DNA from: Phycisphaerae bacterium
GTDB taxonomy: Bacteria > Planctomycetota > Phycisphaerae > UBA1845
Length of the DNA stretch: 36,800 nt
Direction of reading: 5' to 3'
Assembly (NCBI GenBank): GCA_021604825.1
Contig: BQJS01000019.1
Coordinates: 1-36,800, forward strand
Position numbers and translations under genes: made by a program. This document shows positions 17,212 through 26,475 of the stretch, in pieces; within the stretch, counting starts at the first letter, position 1, and each line of letters starts with the position of its first letter. A model generated the notes under the pieces. That model worked only from the letters and a program-made list of their open reading frames with translations. It searched no databases and was not told the origin of the DNA.

Positions 17212-17774
17212 CCGCTTCCCATTTCCTTCCGCAGCCAGGCTTTGGCCATCGTCCATTCCGCGACGACAGTTCGCGATGAAACCCCCAATTTTTCAGCGGT
17301 TTCTTCGATGGTCATGCCTCCGAAAAAACGCAACTCAACAACCTGGGCTTGCCTTGTGTCCATCTGTGCCAAACGCGTCAGGGCGTCGTCGAACGCCACC
17401 AGGTCGATCACACGTTCTTCCAGCAGGTCGACGGCGGCTCCGATGGGAACTCGCTTCCATCCCTTGCCTCGACGATCGGCCTTGCGAGCCACCGCGTGAT
17501 TGACGAGTATTTGCCGCATCAGCCGAGCAGCCACCCCGAGCAGATGAGCCCGACTGCTGATGCCGGGCGATTTCTCACCGACGAGACGCAGGTATGCCTC
17601 GTGGACAAGGGCGGTGGGTTGGAGCGTGTGTCCGCTGCGCTCGTTGTTTAGATAACCCTGCGCAAGTCCCCGCAGTTCATCGTAGACAAGTGAGACGATC
17701 AACTGCTGCGCCTCACTGTCGCCATCGCGCCAGCGCGTCAACAGTTCCGTGACGCCAGTTGCGTTTTCACCCAT
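17208..17774 (-). CDS. ECF-type RNA polymerase sigma factor (TIGR02999-like)
   Basis: 188 residues from the ATG at 17774; a GTG at 17783 would add three residues. Region 2 is seen in LIVSLVYDELRGLAQGYL with TALVHEAYLRL and in the following RAHLLGVAARLMRQILVNHA, and region 4 in LAQMDTRQAQVVELRFFGG, MTIEETAEKLGVS and SRTVVAEWTMAKAWL. This matches the planctomycete and acidobacterial ECF group that is encoded beside Ser/Thr kinases. No anti-sigma gene is adjacent; instead the stop overlaps the kinase start, so the kinase is the likely regulator. The target promoters are unknown. Confidence 0.92.
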   Translation of the reverse strand: MGENATGVTELLTRWRDGDSEAQQLIVSLVYDELRGLAQGYLNNERSGHTLQPTALVHEAYLRLVGEKSPGISSRAHLLGVAARLMRQILVNHAVARKADRRGKGWKRVPIGAAVDLLEERVIDLVAFDDALTRLAQMDTRQAQVVELRFFGGMTIEETAEKLGVSSRTVVAEWTMAKAWLRKEMGSG

Positions 17775-17889
17775 CTCAATCACTCAGCCACAAACCGGAT
17801 GCGATCTGTTTCCTTCATCGTATCCGCTCGTCCGTTGTGGTATCAACGGACTTGAATGTATGAGTTTGTCGCGCCGGTACTGTTGGCGA

Positions 17890-19383
17890 TCAAAGCCCGG
17901 TAAAGTGCTGTTGCATGATGCCGAAATCGGCCAAATCAACCGTGCCGTCGTGATTCAAGTCGGAGTCCTTGCACATCGGTAAGAACGTGGCGTCGGGTCC
18001 GTCGAATTCTGGTGTGAACAGCATCCAATAGTCAAAGACGCTTACGCTGCCGTCGCCATTCAAGTCCCCTGGCAAAATGGCATGGTCCTGACCGGCGATC
18101 AGATAAACGGTTCCAGTCGAGCCATTCGTACCGTTGGCCCCCAGGATAAAATCTGTGAATCCGTCGCCGTTGACATCACCGACACCCGAACGACTTCCCG
18201 CCAGGAACACGCCGGGTTGATTCGACGTGATGCTGCGAAGGAGCGCGCCTGAACATCCGCTGATGATCTCGGCGCGCCCCCCGTTGCCAGCTCCGATGAA
18301 GCTTCGCCATGCACCGACGAGCAGGTCGGAGATGCCATCGCCATCGACATCTCCGATGTGGGCATCGGGGTTGGGTGTGATACCTCCGAAACCCGAAGCC
18401 AGTGTTGGTGGCAGCAACGTGTAGAGCAGCGTCCCCGTTGGTCCATCGTAGATATAGAGGCGGCCAGTCTCAGTACCGAATGCCAGGTCGCCAATGTCAC
18501 CGATCGCGAAGTCGGGATGACCGTCGCCGTTAAAGTCGAATTGCCCACCGGCTGGTTCCCACGATGCGAAGTTCAATCCCGTACCGATTGGCGTCAGGTG
18601 TGGATAGACTTCAGCACCGGTAGCGCCGGAATAGATAAATGCCTGTCCGCGAAAACTCGTGTGTGAAACGCCTGGAGCACCCACGCAATAGTCAAACACA
18701 CCGTCGCCATCGAGGTCGCCCAATTCATTGACCGTATGCCCAAACCACGCATTCGCAAAGGGACCGGTGTGCATGCGAATAAGCGAGCCATCTGCGCCTG
18801 AATAGACGTATGCACGCCCCGCATTGTTGCCAGCGGCATCGTTGTTCCATGCGCCGACGATGATGTCGTCGTGTCCGTCGCCATCGATGTCCTTTAGGCT
18901 CGACGATCGGAATCCGAACCCTTCGCCGGCTTGTACGGACGTAAATTCGTGAAGCTCTGCCCCGTCGAATCCGGAGTACACATAGACCGCTCCGTCGCCC
19001 GATCCGACGATGTAGTCCTTGAAACCGTCGCTGTTGACATCGCCTCCGGGCATGACGTTGCGGAGGGCTTCGTTGGCCCGGGCACCGACGTGCGTGCGGA
19101 TGATCGCTTGCGTTGCGCCATCGTAGAGATAAACCTTGCCGGCATTGTTTGCACCTTCGTCGTTACCGGGTGCGGATACGATGAATTCCATCGCTCCGTC
19201 TGAATCGAGATCGCCGATGGCCATGACTTCCAAGCCGAAACTGTCACCGGCGTTTTCGCCTTGGAGCGCATTGATGATCGTCACGTCAGGTTCCACAAAC
19301 TGTGCATGGGCTGTGTGATTGATGACAAGCAAAGTTGTCAGTGTTGCTACCAACATGATCAGGTCTGTTCGCCGGGTGTGCAT
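17890..19383 (-). CDS. Secreted FG-GAP repeat protein with C-terminal dockerin-like domain
   Basis: 497 residues from the ATG at 19383, backed by a strong GAGGAGG with six-base spacing. A Sec signal peptide ends at TAHA before QFVEP. About seven FG-GAP repeats of 55-60 residues follow, each with a DxDxDGxxD calcium loop and a G-xxYxYSGxxG strand pair, as in integrin-alpha-like beta-propellers. Residues 436-497 form a dockerin type I-like pair of EF-hands, GDLNGDGSVSVFDY and SDLNHDGTVDLADF. Planctomycetes carry many such proteins without classical cellulosomes; the dockerin partner is unknown. It lies 115 bp upstream of the sigma gene on the same strand and may be a separate unit. Confidence 0.9.
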   Translation of the reverse strand: MHTRRTDLIMLVATLTTLLVINHTAHAQFVEPDVTIINALQGENAGDSFGLEVMAIGDLDSDGAMEFIVSAPGNDEGANNAGKVYLYDGATQAIIRTHVGARANEALRNVMPGGDVNSDGFKDYIVGSGDGAVYVYSGFDGAELHEFTSVQAGEGFGFRSSSLKDIDGDGHDDIIVGAWNNDAAGNNAGRAYVYSGADGSLIRMHTGPFANAWFGHTVNELGDLDGDGVFDYCVGAPGVSHTSFRGQAFIYSGATGAEVYPHLTPIGTGLNFASWEPAGGQFDFNGDGHPDFAIGDIGDLAFGTETGRLYIYDGPTGTLLYTLLPPTLASGFGGITPNPDAHIGDVDGDGISDLLVGAWRSFIGAGNGGRAEIISGCSGALLRSITSNQPGVFLAGSRSGVGDVNGDGFTDFILGANGTNGSTGTVYLIAGQDHAILPGDLNGDGSVSVFDYWMLFTPEFDGPDATFLPMCKDSDLNHDGTVDLADFGIMQQHFTGL

Positions 19384-19601
19384 TCGTATCCTCCTCAATC
19401 GGATTACCAATATGACGTTTCAATGAGCAGCGCGAGCATGCCCCAGTGTTTTCAAATGGTGGTTTGAAGTTGGGGAGACTCGTCGGAAGGAAATGCAAGA
19501 AACTGCACAGGTTCGCGCAAATTTTCTTCAATCCCCGATTCTTGAGTGAATCAGGGCCGATGCGTGGTGGGTGTGATCAGGGGATCGAGGTGAGTGAGCG
19601 A

Positions 19602-19952
19602 CTACTCAGCTTGTTCGATGTATTCCTTGAGAGCGACGGCGTTGTTTCGCTCAGTGTCTTTCGCTGCGTATAAGAGCGTGATGGTTTTGCGTTTGGCCAA
19701 CTTGCTTATCTGATCGATGGCTTCCTCCTGCTCGCGCAGAACCTTGAAATATTTTCGCTTGAATGCTGCCCAGCGGCTTGGGTCTTCATGGACCCATTTG
19801 CGCAGTTCGTTGGATGGGGCAATGTCTCGCATCCATTCATCAATCTTCGCCTTCTCTTTGCTAATTCCCCTGGGCCAGAGTCGATCCACCAGGACACGTA
19901 CTCCGTCAGCGCTCGAAGGTTCGTCGTATATCCGCTTGAGTTTCAGTGCCAT
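19602..19952 (-). CDS. DUF488 family protein
   Basis: 116 residues from the ATG at 19952, chosen because GGAG stands six bases upstream and because the DUF488 fold begins at once (LKLKRIYDEPSSADGVRVL). Longer in-frame starts reach back to 20024 without a ribosome-binding site. Conserved motifs are VDRLWPRGISKEKAKID, WMRDIAPSNELRKWV, and a closing LLYAAKD. The function of DUF488 is unknown; the family is small, cytoplasmic and common. It is divergent from the TPR lipoprotein gene with a 245-bp gap. Confidence 0.88.
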   Translation of the reverse strand: MALKLKRIYDEPSSADGVRVLVDRLWPRGISKEKAKIDEWMRDIAPSNELRKWVHEDPSRWAAFKRKYFKVLREQEEAIDQISKLAKRKTITLLYAAKDTERNNAVALKEYIEQAE

Positions 19953-20197
19953 GGTTTTCTCCGATTGGGTCATGTTATGGCATTCTATGCGGGTTGCCGC
20001 CAATCGTCTCATGGATGGAAACACCTTTCAAAGCGCCATGAGAGCGGTCTTGCTTAGATATGCCGCATTAGCCATTTCGTTGTTGAGTTTTGCGTCGATT
20101 TGTTGAGAATCCCCGTCGGCAAACTCGACGATCATTGCGACCCTCAGGGTCGATGGGCCGGGATGATCAAGTCCCTTCTACAATCAGGAGACCTTAA

Positions 20198-21865
20198 GTG
20201 TTGGCTCATACCAAACACCTCGTCGTATGCATGCTTCCCGTTTTTCTCATCGGCTGTGCGTCCACCAAGGCGCCGACTTACGTTGTCGACACTCCGGCGC
20301 AGAAGTTTTCGGGCTTGGGTTCGCATACCCGGGTGGTTACGACAACGTCGCCCGAAGCGCAGACGTACTTCAACCAGGGGCTCAACTGGATGTATGCCTT
20401 CAACCATGACGAGGCGATTCGCTCATTTAAGAAAGCGGCTGAGCTTGACCCGACCTGCGCGATGGCGTGGTGGGGGATTTCGTATTGCGAAGGACCGAAC
20501 TACAATGATCCGATCATGACCGATGCACGCTGGCAGGCGGCATGGGACGCGATGCAAAGCGCCCTTGCCAACGTTGAGCATGTCACACCGGTCGAGCGCG
20601 ATTTGATTGAGGCGTTGCAGGCGCGCTACGCCAATCCCTGGCCGAAGGATGGTAGCGAACTCAAAACCGCCTTCGGTGAGGCGATGGCCAAGGTCTGGGC
20701 CAAGCATCCCAATGATTCGGATGTTGGAACGATCTATGCCGACTCGTTGATGGTGAAGCGTCCGTGGATGCTTTACGACCTCGATTTCAAACCGGCTGAG
20801 GATACGGCGGAGATCGAAAGCGTACTCGAGCGCGTGATGGCCATGGATCCAACCAACCCCGGCGCGAAGCACCTGTACATTCACACGGTTGAGCCCAGCG
20901 GCAATCCGGATCGGGGCATACCCGTTGCCAACCAACTCGGCGACCTCGTGCCAGCCAGCGGTCACCTGCGACACATGCCCGCGCATATATATGTGAAGAC
21001 CGGTCTGTGGAATCAAGCGATCGTCCAAAGCGTCAAGGCGATGCAAGCCGACGACGCCTATCAGAAACGTTCCCCCAAGCAGACCATCCAGTGGTTGTAC
21101 ATGGTTCACAACTCGCACATGCTCGCGTTCGCCGCGATGATGACCGGTCGCGAAGAAGCTGCGATGGCGGCCGCCCGCGACATGTGGAGCGATATTCCAG
21201 CCGAAGACCTCGAACGGGTCGGGCCGATTTTCGATTTCTGGATGTGCTCGGTATTCGACGTCCAGAAGCGTTTCGGTCGTTGGGACGACATCATTGCAGA
21301 GCCAGCTCCCCCGAAGTATCTGCCGATCACGCGGGCGAGCTGGCGTGCTGCCCGAGCGGTAGCGTATGCAGCAAAGAAGGATTTCAAGAATGCCGAGCGC
21401 GAGTACCGCAAGTTCAATCACTGTCGCAACAAGGTGCCCCAGGATGCGTACTGGGGTGGCCCTGACTTGGCCATCAATGTGTTAAAGGTTGCCGACCATT
21501 TCATCGCCGGCGAGATTGCGCTGCAAAAAGGCAATTGGGAAGACGCTGCAGAACATTTGGAGGAAGCCGCCAAGATCGAAGACACGCTCTCATACGGCGA
21601 GCCGCCGCAGTGGCTACAGCCTGTCCGGCACACGCTCGGTGCGGTATACCTAAAGAGCGGAAATTTTGCGGAAGCAGAACGCGTCTATCGAGAAGACTTA
21701 GCCGAATGGCGCGAAAACGGTTGGTCACTATACGGTTTGACGCAAGCGCTCAAAGCCCAAGGCAAGACCGCAGAAGCCGCCAAGTTTGAACACCGTTTTA
21801 ATTCCGTCTGGCAGTACGCCGACGCGCCGATCGATACGAGCTGTAAATGCATTCCGAGTATTTGA
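20198..21865 (+). CDS. TPR lipoprotein with conserved His-rich HMPAHIY motif
   Basis: 555 residues from a GTG at 20198, with AGGAG seven bases upstream. Lipobox FLIGC gives a lipidated Cys20. TPR units are visible near 53-88 (AQTYFNQGLNWMYAFNHDEA) and 480-540. In the middle is a His-rich stretch, KHLYIHTVE (224-232) and GHLRHMPAHIY (255-265), with H225, H229, H256, H259 and H263. This pair of motifs recurs in a broad bacterial TPR family of unknown function; the histidines could bind a metal (inference). The C-terminus ends with CKCIP. A rho-independent terminator stands about 45 bp after the stop, so the gene is monocistronic. Confidence 0.85.
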   Translation: MLAHTKHLVVCMLPVFLIGCASTKAPTYVVDTPAQKFSGLGSHTRVVTTTSPEAQTYFNQGLNWMYAFNHDEAIRSFKKAAELDPTCAMAWWGISYCEGPNYNDPIMTDARWQAAWDAMQSALANVEHVTPVERDLIEALQARYANPWPKDGSELKTAFGEAMAKVWAKHPNDSDVGTIYADSLMVKRPWMLYDLDFKPAEDTAEIESVLERVMAMDPTNPGAKHLYIHTVEPSGNPDRGIPVANQLGDLVPASGHLRHMPAHIYVKTGLWNQAIVQSVKAMQADDAYQKRSPKQTIQWLYMVHNSHMLAFAAMMTGREEAAMAAARDMWSDIPAEDLERVGPIFDFWMCSVFDVQKRFGRWDDIIAEPAPPKYLPITRASWRAARAVAYAAKKDFKNAEREYRKFNHCRNKVPQDAYWGGPDLAINVLKVADHFIAGEIALQKGNWEDAAEHLEEAAKIEDTLSYGEPPQWLQPVRHTLGAVYLKSGNFAEAERVYREDLAEWRENGWSLYGLTQALKAQGKTAEAAKFEHRFNSVWQYADAPIDTSCKCIPSI

Positions 21866-22192
21866 ACGTAATGCTTCTGGATACCTAGCGATTGCCTTGA
21901 ATCTTTGACTGGATCGCCGGCTGCTGAATGGCTGTCGGCGATCTTTTCACAACCGGAATGAATTCGGCACCTAGCGTGTCATTTGTAAATAGCGATTTCC
22001 AGTCATCATTCCGTCAAAATGGGGTATTGCCCATAGTTGCCGATCCAGCCGACGCCCGCTTTATCTCCGATTTATTCTCTCCTTTATTACCCCTTAACAA
22101 TCGCCTCATATTTTTCGCTGTCGAAACCGGAGGGTGTCCGGTGGAGATGTTTCGGGCTATACGCGACAGGTTTTGTTATTTAGGAGAGCCTC
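21866..22192 (+). other. 327-bp intergenic region before the pseudopilin gene
   Basis: Besides the terminator (21912-21947) the stretch holds a small hairpin, ACCGG/CCGGT with a seven-base loop (22126-22142), about 50 bases before the pseudopilin start, and an A/T-rich part at 22060-22115 where a promoter would be expected. No small gene or known riboswitch is recognised. Confidence 0.5.
21912..21947 (+). terminator. Rho-independent terminator of the TPR lipoprotein gene
   Basis: GATCGCCG (21912-21919) pairs perfectly with CGGCGATC (21936-21943) and is followed by TTTT. The loop is 16 bases and can pair partly within itself. Confidence 0.75.
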
Positions 22193-23245
22193 ATGCGATC
22201 TGTATCAACCAGGCGGGCGGCTGCTTTTACTCTCGTCGAATTGCTGGTGGTCATTTCAATCATCGCATTGCTGATCAGTATTTTGTTACCAAGCCTCAAG
22301 ACGGCTCGAAATCAAGCCAAGTCGGTCAAGTGTGCCGCAAATGCACGGCAGGTTGGTCAGGCGACTTCAATGTATCTGGCTGAGAATAGTGCGTTCTTCC
22401 CGCCTGCGTACGCATACCCCACGAACAAATCGGGTGGTTGGTCACTGACGGTGCAGTCCACGTCGTCGGTGCCGAACGGATACCTGCACTGGTCGCATTT
22501 TCTCTACTCAGGTGGCAAGGTGAAAGAACAGGCGTTCCAGTGTCCGAATTTTCAAGGGGGAGGGGCTCCTAGAACGAACCCCGGTCCGATCGCAGAAGAC
22601 TGGAATTCGGGCCAGATCGATGATGGTAATAATACGTCGCCGAATGCCTTGGTCGATCGGCAAGCACGAAGGATGGCTTACACCGCCAACGCTTCGATCA
22701 TTCCGCGAAACAAATTCACGCCCGGACTCTCTGGTGGACAGCGAATCAACACATTGGTTCAGGAAAACAGAATCAAGCGCCCCGGCGATACGATCTTGTA
22801 CACAGAATACTTGAGTAACTGGCGTGCACTTGGCATTAGCCATGGCGGGAACATTCTGGTTAAGTCGCACCGCCCGGTCAATGTTTTCTACCATCTTGGG
22901 TCAGGTGCAAATGAGTACCAGGCGGCTGAATCCAACCCCGGTTTCATCTACGGTACTGTGGGCTTGCCGCGATCAGCAGAGGACTACGGATTGCTGCCTT
23001 CCGGCATCGTTAAAAATAAGACCAACATACTCGACTACACTTCTGGCATCGCTCAGATCAACGCGGTTGGCCGTGACCACCCCGGTGGAAACGATAAGAA
23101 TTTTGGTGGAACGTCCAACTTTACGTTTCTTGATAACCACGTGGAGCGCATGACGCCGCTTCAGTCACTGCAAACACGCAAATGGGGAGATCGTTACTAC
23201 TCGCTGTCCGGCGAGAACGAGATCCTGAACATGAACGCGCAGTAA
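22193..23245 (+). CDS. Pseudopilin-like protein with prepilin N-terminal methylation motif
   Basis: 350 residues; ATG at 22193 with AGGAG at 22182-22186. The leader RRAAA is followed by FTLVELLVVISIIALLISIL, the type III signal cut by prepilin peptidase before Phe12, with Glu16 at mature position 5. The long hydrophobic helix would anchor it in the inner membrane or pack it in a pseudopilus. The body is much larger than a type IV pilin. Near the end, DHPGGNDKNFGGTSNFTFLD followed by NHVERM resembles the planctomycete H-X9-DG ending, but with DN in place of DG. Its role is unknown; such proteins occur in many copies in planctomycetes. It is followed by a terminator and then by the dockerin-bearing protein. 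Confidence 0.88.
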   Translation: MRSVSTRRAAAFTLVELLVVISIIALLISILLPSLKTARNQAKSVKCAANARQVGQATSMYLAENSAFFPPAYAYPTNKSGGWSLTVQSTSSVPNGYLHWSHFLYSGGKVKEQAFQCPNFQGGGAPRTNPGPIAEDWNSGQIDDGNNTSPNALVDRQARRMAYTANASIIPRNKFTPGLSGGQRINTLVQENRIKRPGDTILYTEYLSNWRALGISHGGNILVKSHRPVNVFYHLGSGANEYQAAESNPGFIYGTVGLPRSAEDYGLLPSGIVKNKTNILDYTSGIAQINAVGRDHPGGNDKNFGGTSNFTFLDNHVERMTPLQSLQTRKWGDRYYSLSGENEILNMNAQ

Positions 23246-23251
23246 ACACGA

Positions 23252-23298
23252 TCGCGCAGTAGCGGAGGGGAATCCCAAGCTGCGCGAATTTTCGTTCT
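23252..23298 (+). terminator. Rho-independent terminator of the pseudopilin gene
   Basis: TCGCGCAG (23252-23259) and CTGCGCGA (23280-23287) pair perfectly, with GGG/CCC able to pair in the loop, followed by ATTTTCGTTCT. Confidence 0.65.
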
Positions 23299-23382
23299 CT
23301 TAAATTCCAATCAAAGGGCTTGGCTTCATTCGTCGGTGCGGATGAAGGCGTGGAATGTACGTCTACACACTTGGAGAGTAAA

Positions 23383-26300
23383 ATGCAAAGAAACTCGGGG
23401 ATTTGGAAGCATGGCCGAATTCGGCAGGTCGGCCTGGGCGCTCTGGCAGCGACAGCCACCTTGCTAGGTACGGCAACCGCAAACGCGCAGATTGATTGCG
23501 AAGACAGTGGAACGGGCGTCGAGGGGAACATCACGATCAACGGTGGTCAGGTCAACATGGCCGGCGCGACTTTGTTCGTGGACTTCTTTCGTCAACCGTC
23601 ATCCACCAACGACTGGATCGATGTCAACAACGACCTGTTTTTCGGTTTCGTCAATCCCGATCCGACGTTTCGTTTCGTCGATCAGTTGTCGACCGGATAT
23701 GTACCGGCCAGTGCCCTGGATACTTGGTGGGCATTCAACTATCGCAGCGTTGGTTCGGTGAACGGCTTCTCAGAATTCATCGACAGCCAGCTTTGCGGAA
23801 CGCTCAATCTCGAACCGCCTTCAGAAGCAGGCATCTTCAATCGCTTCGAGTACGCCAACGATGGCATCGCCAACATCGTCGGCGTCAACACTTCGGGCAC
23901 GCCGCTTGAGCAGTGCTCGATCGATGGCGCGTTTCTTGACGTTCCAGGTTCGTGGGCAGTCGTTTCAAGCGGTACGCCCAAGTGGAACCGCAACCCAACC
24001 CAAGCAGGATATGGGTTGAACTTCGTCGAGTCGTCAACGGCTAACGTCAGCCAGCTGCAAGCCCTGACCCGCGACTGCACCACCAACTCGCTGAACTTCA
24101 ATACTTTCGCCCCAGACGATGACACGCTTTTTGACTATGTTGCCGCATGGGTGCCAGTTACACCGATTTCGAACCGCGGTACGGGTGTTGAAAACGTCAA
24201 ATTCAGCCAACTGCAATACCACTTCACCACCGGTCGTTTCCCCAACGGTATGAACCTCGTCGCTGTGACCCGTGACGTTGGCTCGGGAACGCACAACGCG
24301 TGGATGAACTCAATCAACATCGATCCGAGTTGGGGCCGTGGTGATAACATTGCTCAGAAGACCTCCAACAGCCAAACCGACCTCGTTGGTCCGTTGTATC
24401 AGCCGTCCAACAAGGGAGGTTCAAGTCGCGTCGAAGGTACCGTCCAGAACACGCGCTTGGGTCTCGGTTACACCGGTCTCGCGGGTGGTAGCCGTTCTGC
24501 TCGCGATGCCTTTCGTGGTTTCTACGAAGTGCTCAACACATGCAAAGACGTCGATCAGAATGGCGATCCGCTCTGCGACTGCGACGTGACTGGCTACGTT
24601 CGACCGAGCGTTGATACCGTTCTCGACAACTGTGATGCCTGCACCGGTTACCAGATCGCAGGCAGCGGTTCTTTTGTGGTTCGCGGGAACATCGACGCCA
24701 ACCGTGATCCTGGCGATCCGAACTTCAGCACCAACGGCCCGCCCGTCGCCAACCAAGCCGTCGCCGATTACCTCAACAACATCTTCGATAGCGTGGAATC
24801 TTTTGAAGGCAACGTCTTCGGTGGTGAGTGCGGCGGTGATACCTTGTCAAGCTTTACGTGCAGCGCCGCCGTTTGCAGCAACGATGACACGATCACTTGC
24901 ACAGATGACAGCGAATGCGGTGGACCGTCCGATACCTGCGACGTGATCAACTGTTCGACGAACGTCGACTGCGTCGGCTCGTCGGGCCTTTGTACCGAGC
25001 CGCGTCCGTGCTCGGCCAACGGAGATTGCGAGCTCGGCGACTTCTGCGGACAGATCGTCAACTCACCGGGACAAGGATTGGCTGTTTCGTTCTTCCTCGA
25101 AAATGCGATCGATTGCGTCCACGAACTCGACGCTCCGCTCAACTACAACCCGACTACGCTTAATCAGGATTTGCAGGACTACACCCGCGCTAACAACGGC
25201 CTGGGTTGGAATGGTGATACGCCCGACTTCGGAACCATCACCGTAGCTGGCCTTGTGCCGAGTCGTCTGGTCGTCGCCGGTACGCCTTACACTGACGGTC
25301 AAGCTGCAGATTATATCTACTGGAATGGTGCAAGCTACGTCACGATCTCGGCTGGCTCGGACATCTCGGTTCGCAACCGCATTGCCGGTGATTTCAACGA
25401 AGACGGCGCCCGAAACCTCAGCGACGCCGCCGAAATGGTCAACGCCTACTACGGACCGCGCGCTTGGCAGCAGGCGGCTGCCGCTGTCGGTGCTGGAGCA
25501 ACCGGTGACATGGCCGCCGACAACGCCATCCCCGAGGTCATTGGTGACTTCAATGCCGATGGTCACTTCACGAAGGAAGACATGCGTTACTTCGCCGACG
25601 GTCTGGCGATGAGCGGCGGAACGCTCAATCGAAAAGCCGGCGCCATCGCAGTTGATACCCGTATCGCCGCACTTGCACAGGACTACCCGTGGGCCGACAC
25701 CAATGGTTTGCTGATCAGCGCACCGGCTGTCGCGTTTGACGAGCCGACGTATGCAGCACCCGCAAGCATTGCCAACTTCCTCGGCGATACCGGTAACCCG
25801 TACAACAACGGTGACTTCCGTGGTGACATCGCAGGTGCGACCAGCGCTGTGCAAGGTCGTCGTCCGACTGCTGGTGCCATGCCCTCAGGCTGGGATGGCA
25901 AAATCGACGCAACTGACATCGATTATGTCTGTGCACAGTCGCAGTACGACTGGGCGAATATCGACGAGGCTATCTTTATGGACCTCAGTGCCGACATGGA
26001 TGGCGACCTCGACGTCGATGCCGATGACGTGACCGAACTCGTCGAAGTCATCCTCGTCACCAACTTCGGTGACGCCAATCTCGACGGCGCCATCGATGCC
26101 GCCGACCTCGCGATCGTCGATGGCACGATCAACAACGATCCGACCGGATGCAACGGCAGCCAGACCTGCGGTTGGGCTGACGGTGACCTCACTTGTGATG
26201 GCGTGGTTGATGGTACGGACCGTGGATTCATCGCGGTCCCTGGAGATTGTGATCTCGATGGAGACGTTGATTCCGACGATTACAACAACTGTTTCGCGCC

Positions 26301-26418
26301 GTGTCTGGGTGTCCCTGGCTCAACAGTTATCGGAGGTTGCGAGAATGCTGATCTTGATTTCGATGGAGACGCAGATTTGGCAGACTGCGCAGCGTTTCAG
26401 GCCAACTTTGGTAGTTAG
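23383..26418 (+). CDS. Secreted PstS-like binding-protein domain with Cys-rich segment and dockerin-like repeats
   Basis: 1011 residues from the ATG at 23383 (GGAGA seven bases upstream). A Sec signal peptide ends ATANA, cut before Gln36. Residues about 55-460 look like a type 2 periplasmic binding protein of the phosphate family: GATLFVDFF near the start, PISNRG and FSQLQYHFTTGRFPNGMNL, then VTRDVGSGTHNAW with the SGT loop at 301-303, in the order seen in PstS. This is judged by eye and no search was run. Residues 493-555 hold 11 cysteines in repeats such as CTDDSEC. From about 667 to 1011 several EF-hand or dockerin-like units appear (GDFNEDGARNLSD, GDFNADGHFTKED, DMDGDLDVDADD, GDANLDGAIDAADL, DLDGDVDSDDYNNC). 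No PstC, PstA or PstB gene is nearby, so transport is not supported. Its role might be substrate capture or surface display. Confidence 0.82.
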   Translation: MQRNSGIWKHGRIRQVGLGALAATATLLGTATANAQIDCEDSGTGVEGNITINGGQVNMAGATLFVDFFRQPSSTNDWIDVNNDLFFGFVNPDPTFRFVDQLSTGYVPASALDTWWAFNYRSVGSVNGFSEFIDSQLCGTLNLEPPSEAGIFNRFEYANDGIANIVGVNTSGTPLEQCSIDGAFLDVPGSWAVVSSGTPKWNRNPTQAGYGLNFVESSTANVSQLQALTRDCTTNSLNFNTFAPDDDTLFDYVAAWVPVTPISNRGTGVENVKFSQLQYHFTTGRFPNGMNLVAVTRDVGSGTHNAWMNSINIDPSWGRGDNIAQKTSNSQTDLVGPLYQPSNKGGSSRVEGTVQNTRLGLGYTGLAGGSRSARDAFRGFYEVLNTCKDVDQNGDPLCDCDVTGYVRPSVDTVLDNCDACTGYQIAGSGSFVVRGNIDANRDPGDPNFSTNGPPVANQAVADYLNNIFDSVESFEGNVFGGECGGDTLSSFTCSAAVCSNDDTITCTDDSECGGPSDTCDVINCSTNVDCVGSSGLCTEPRPCSANGDCELGDFCGQIVNSPGQGLAVSFFLENAIDCVHELDAPLNYNPTTLNQDLQDYTRANNGLGWNGDTPDFGTITVAGLVPSRLVVAGTPYTDGQAADYIYWNGASYVTISAGSDISVRNRIAGDFNEDGARNLSDAAEMVNAYYGPRAWQQAAAAVGAGATGDMAADNAIPEVIGDFNADGHFTKEDMRYFADGLAMSGGTLNRKAGAIAVDTRIAALAQDYPWADTNGLLISAPAVAFDEPTYAAPASIANFLGDTGNPYNNGDFRGDIAGATSAVQGRRPTAGAMPSGWDGKIDATDIDYVCAQSQYDWANIDEAIFMDLSADMDGDLDVDADDVTELVEVILVTNFGDANLDGAIDAADLAIVDGTINNDPTGCNGSQTCGWADGDLTCDGVVDGTDRGFIAVPGDCDLDGDVDSDDYNNCFAPCLGVPGSTVIGGCENADLDFDGDADLADCAAFQANFGS

Positions 26419-26475
26419 TGGAGTCCCACACGCAATATCAGTATGCATGTTCGGGTCGTCGCTATTTTCGCAGGT

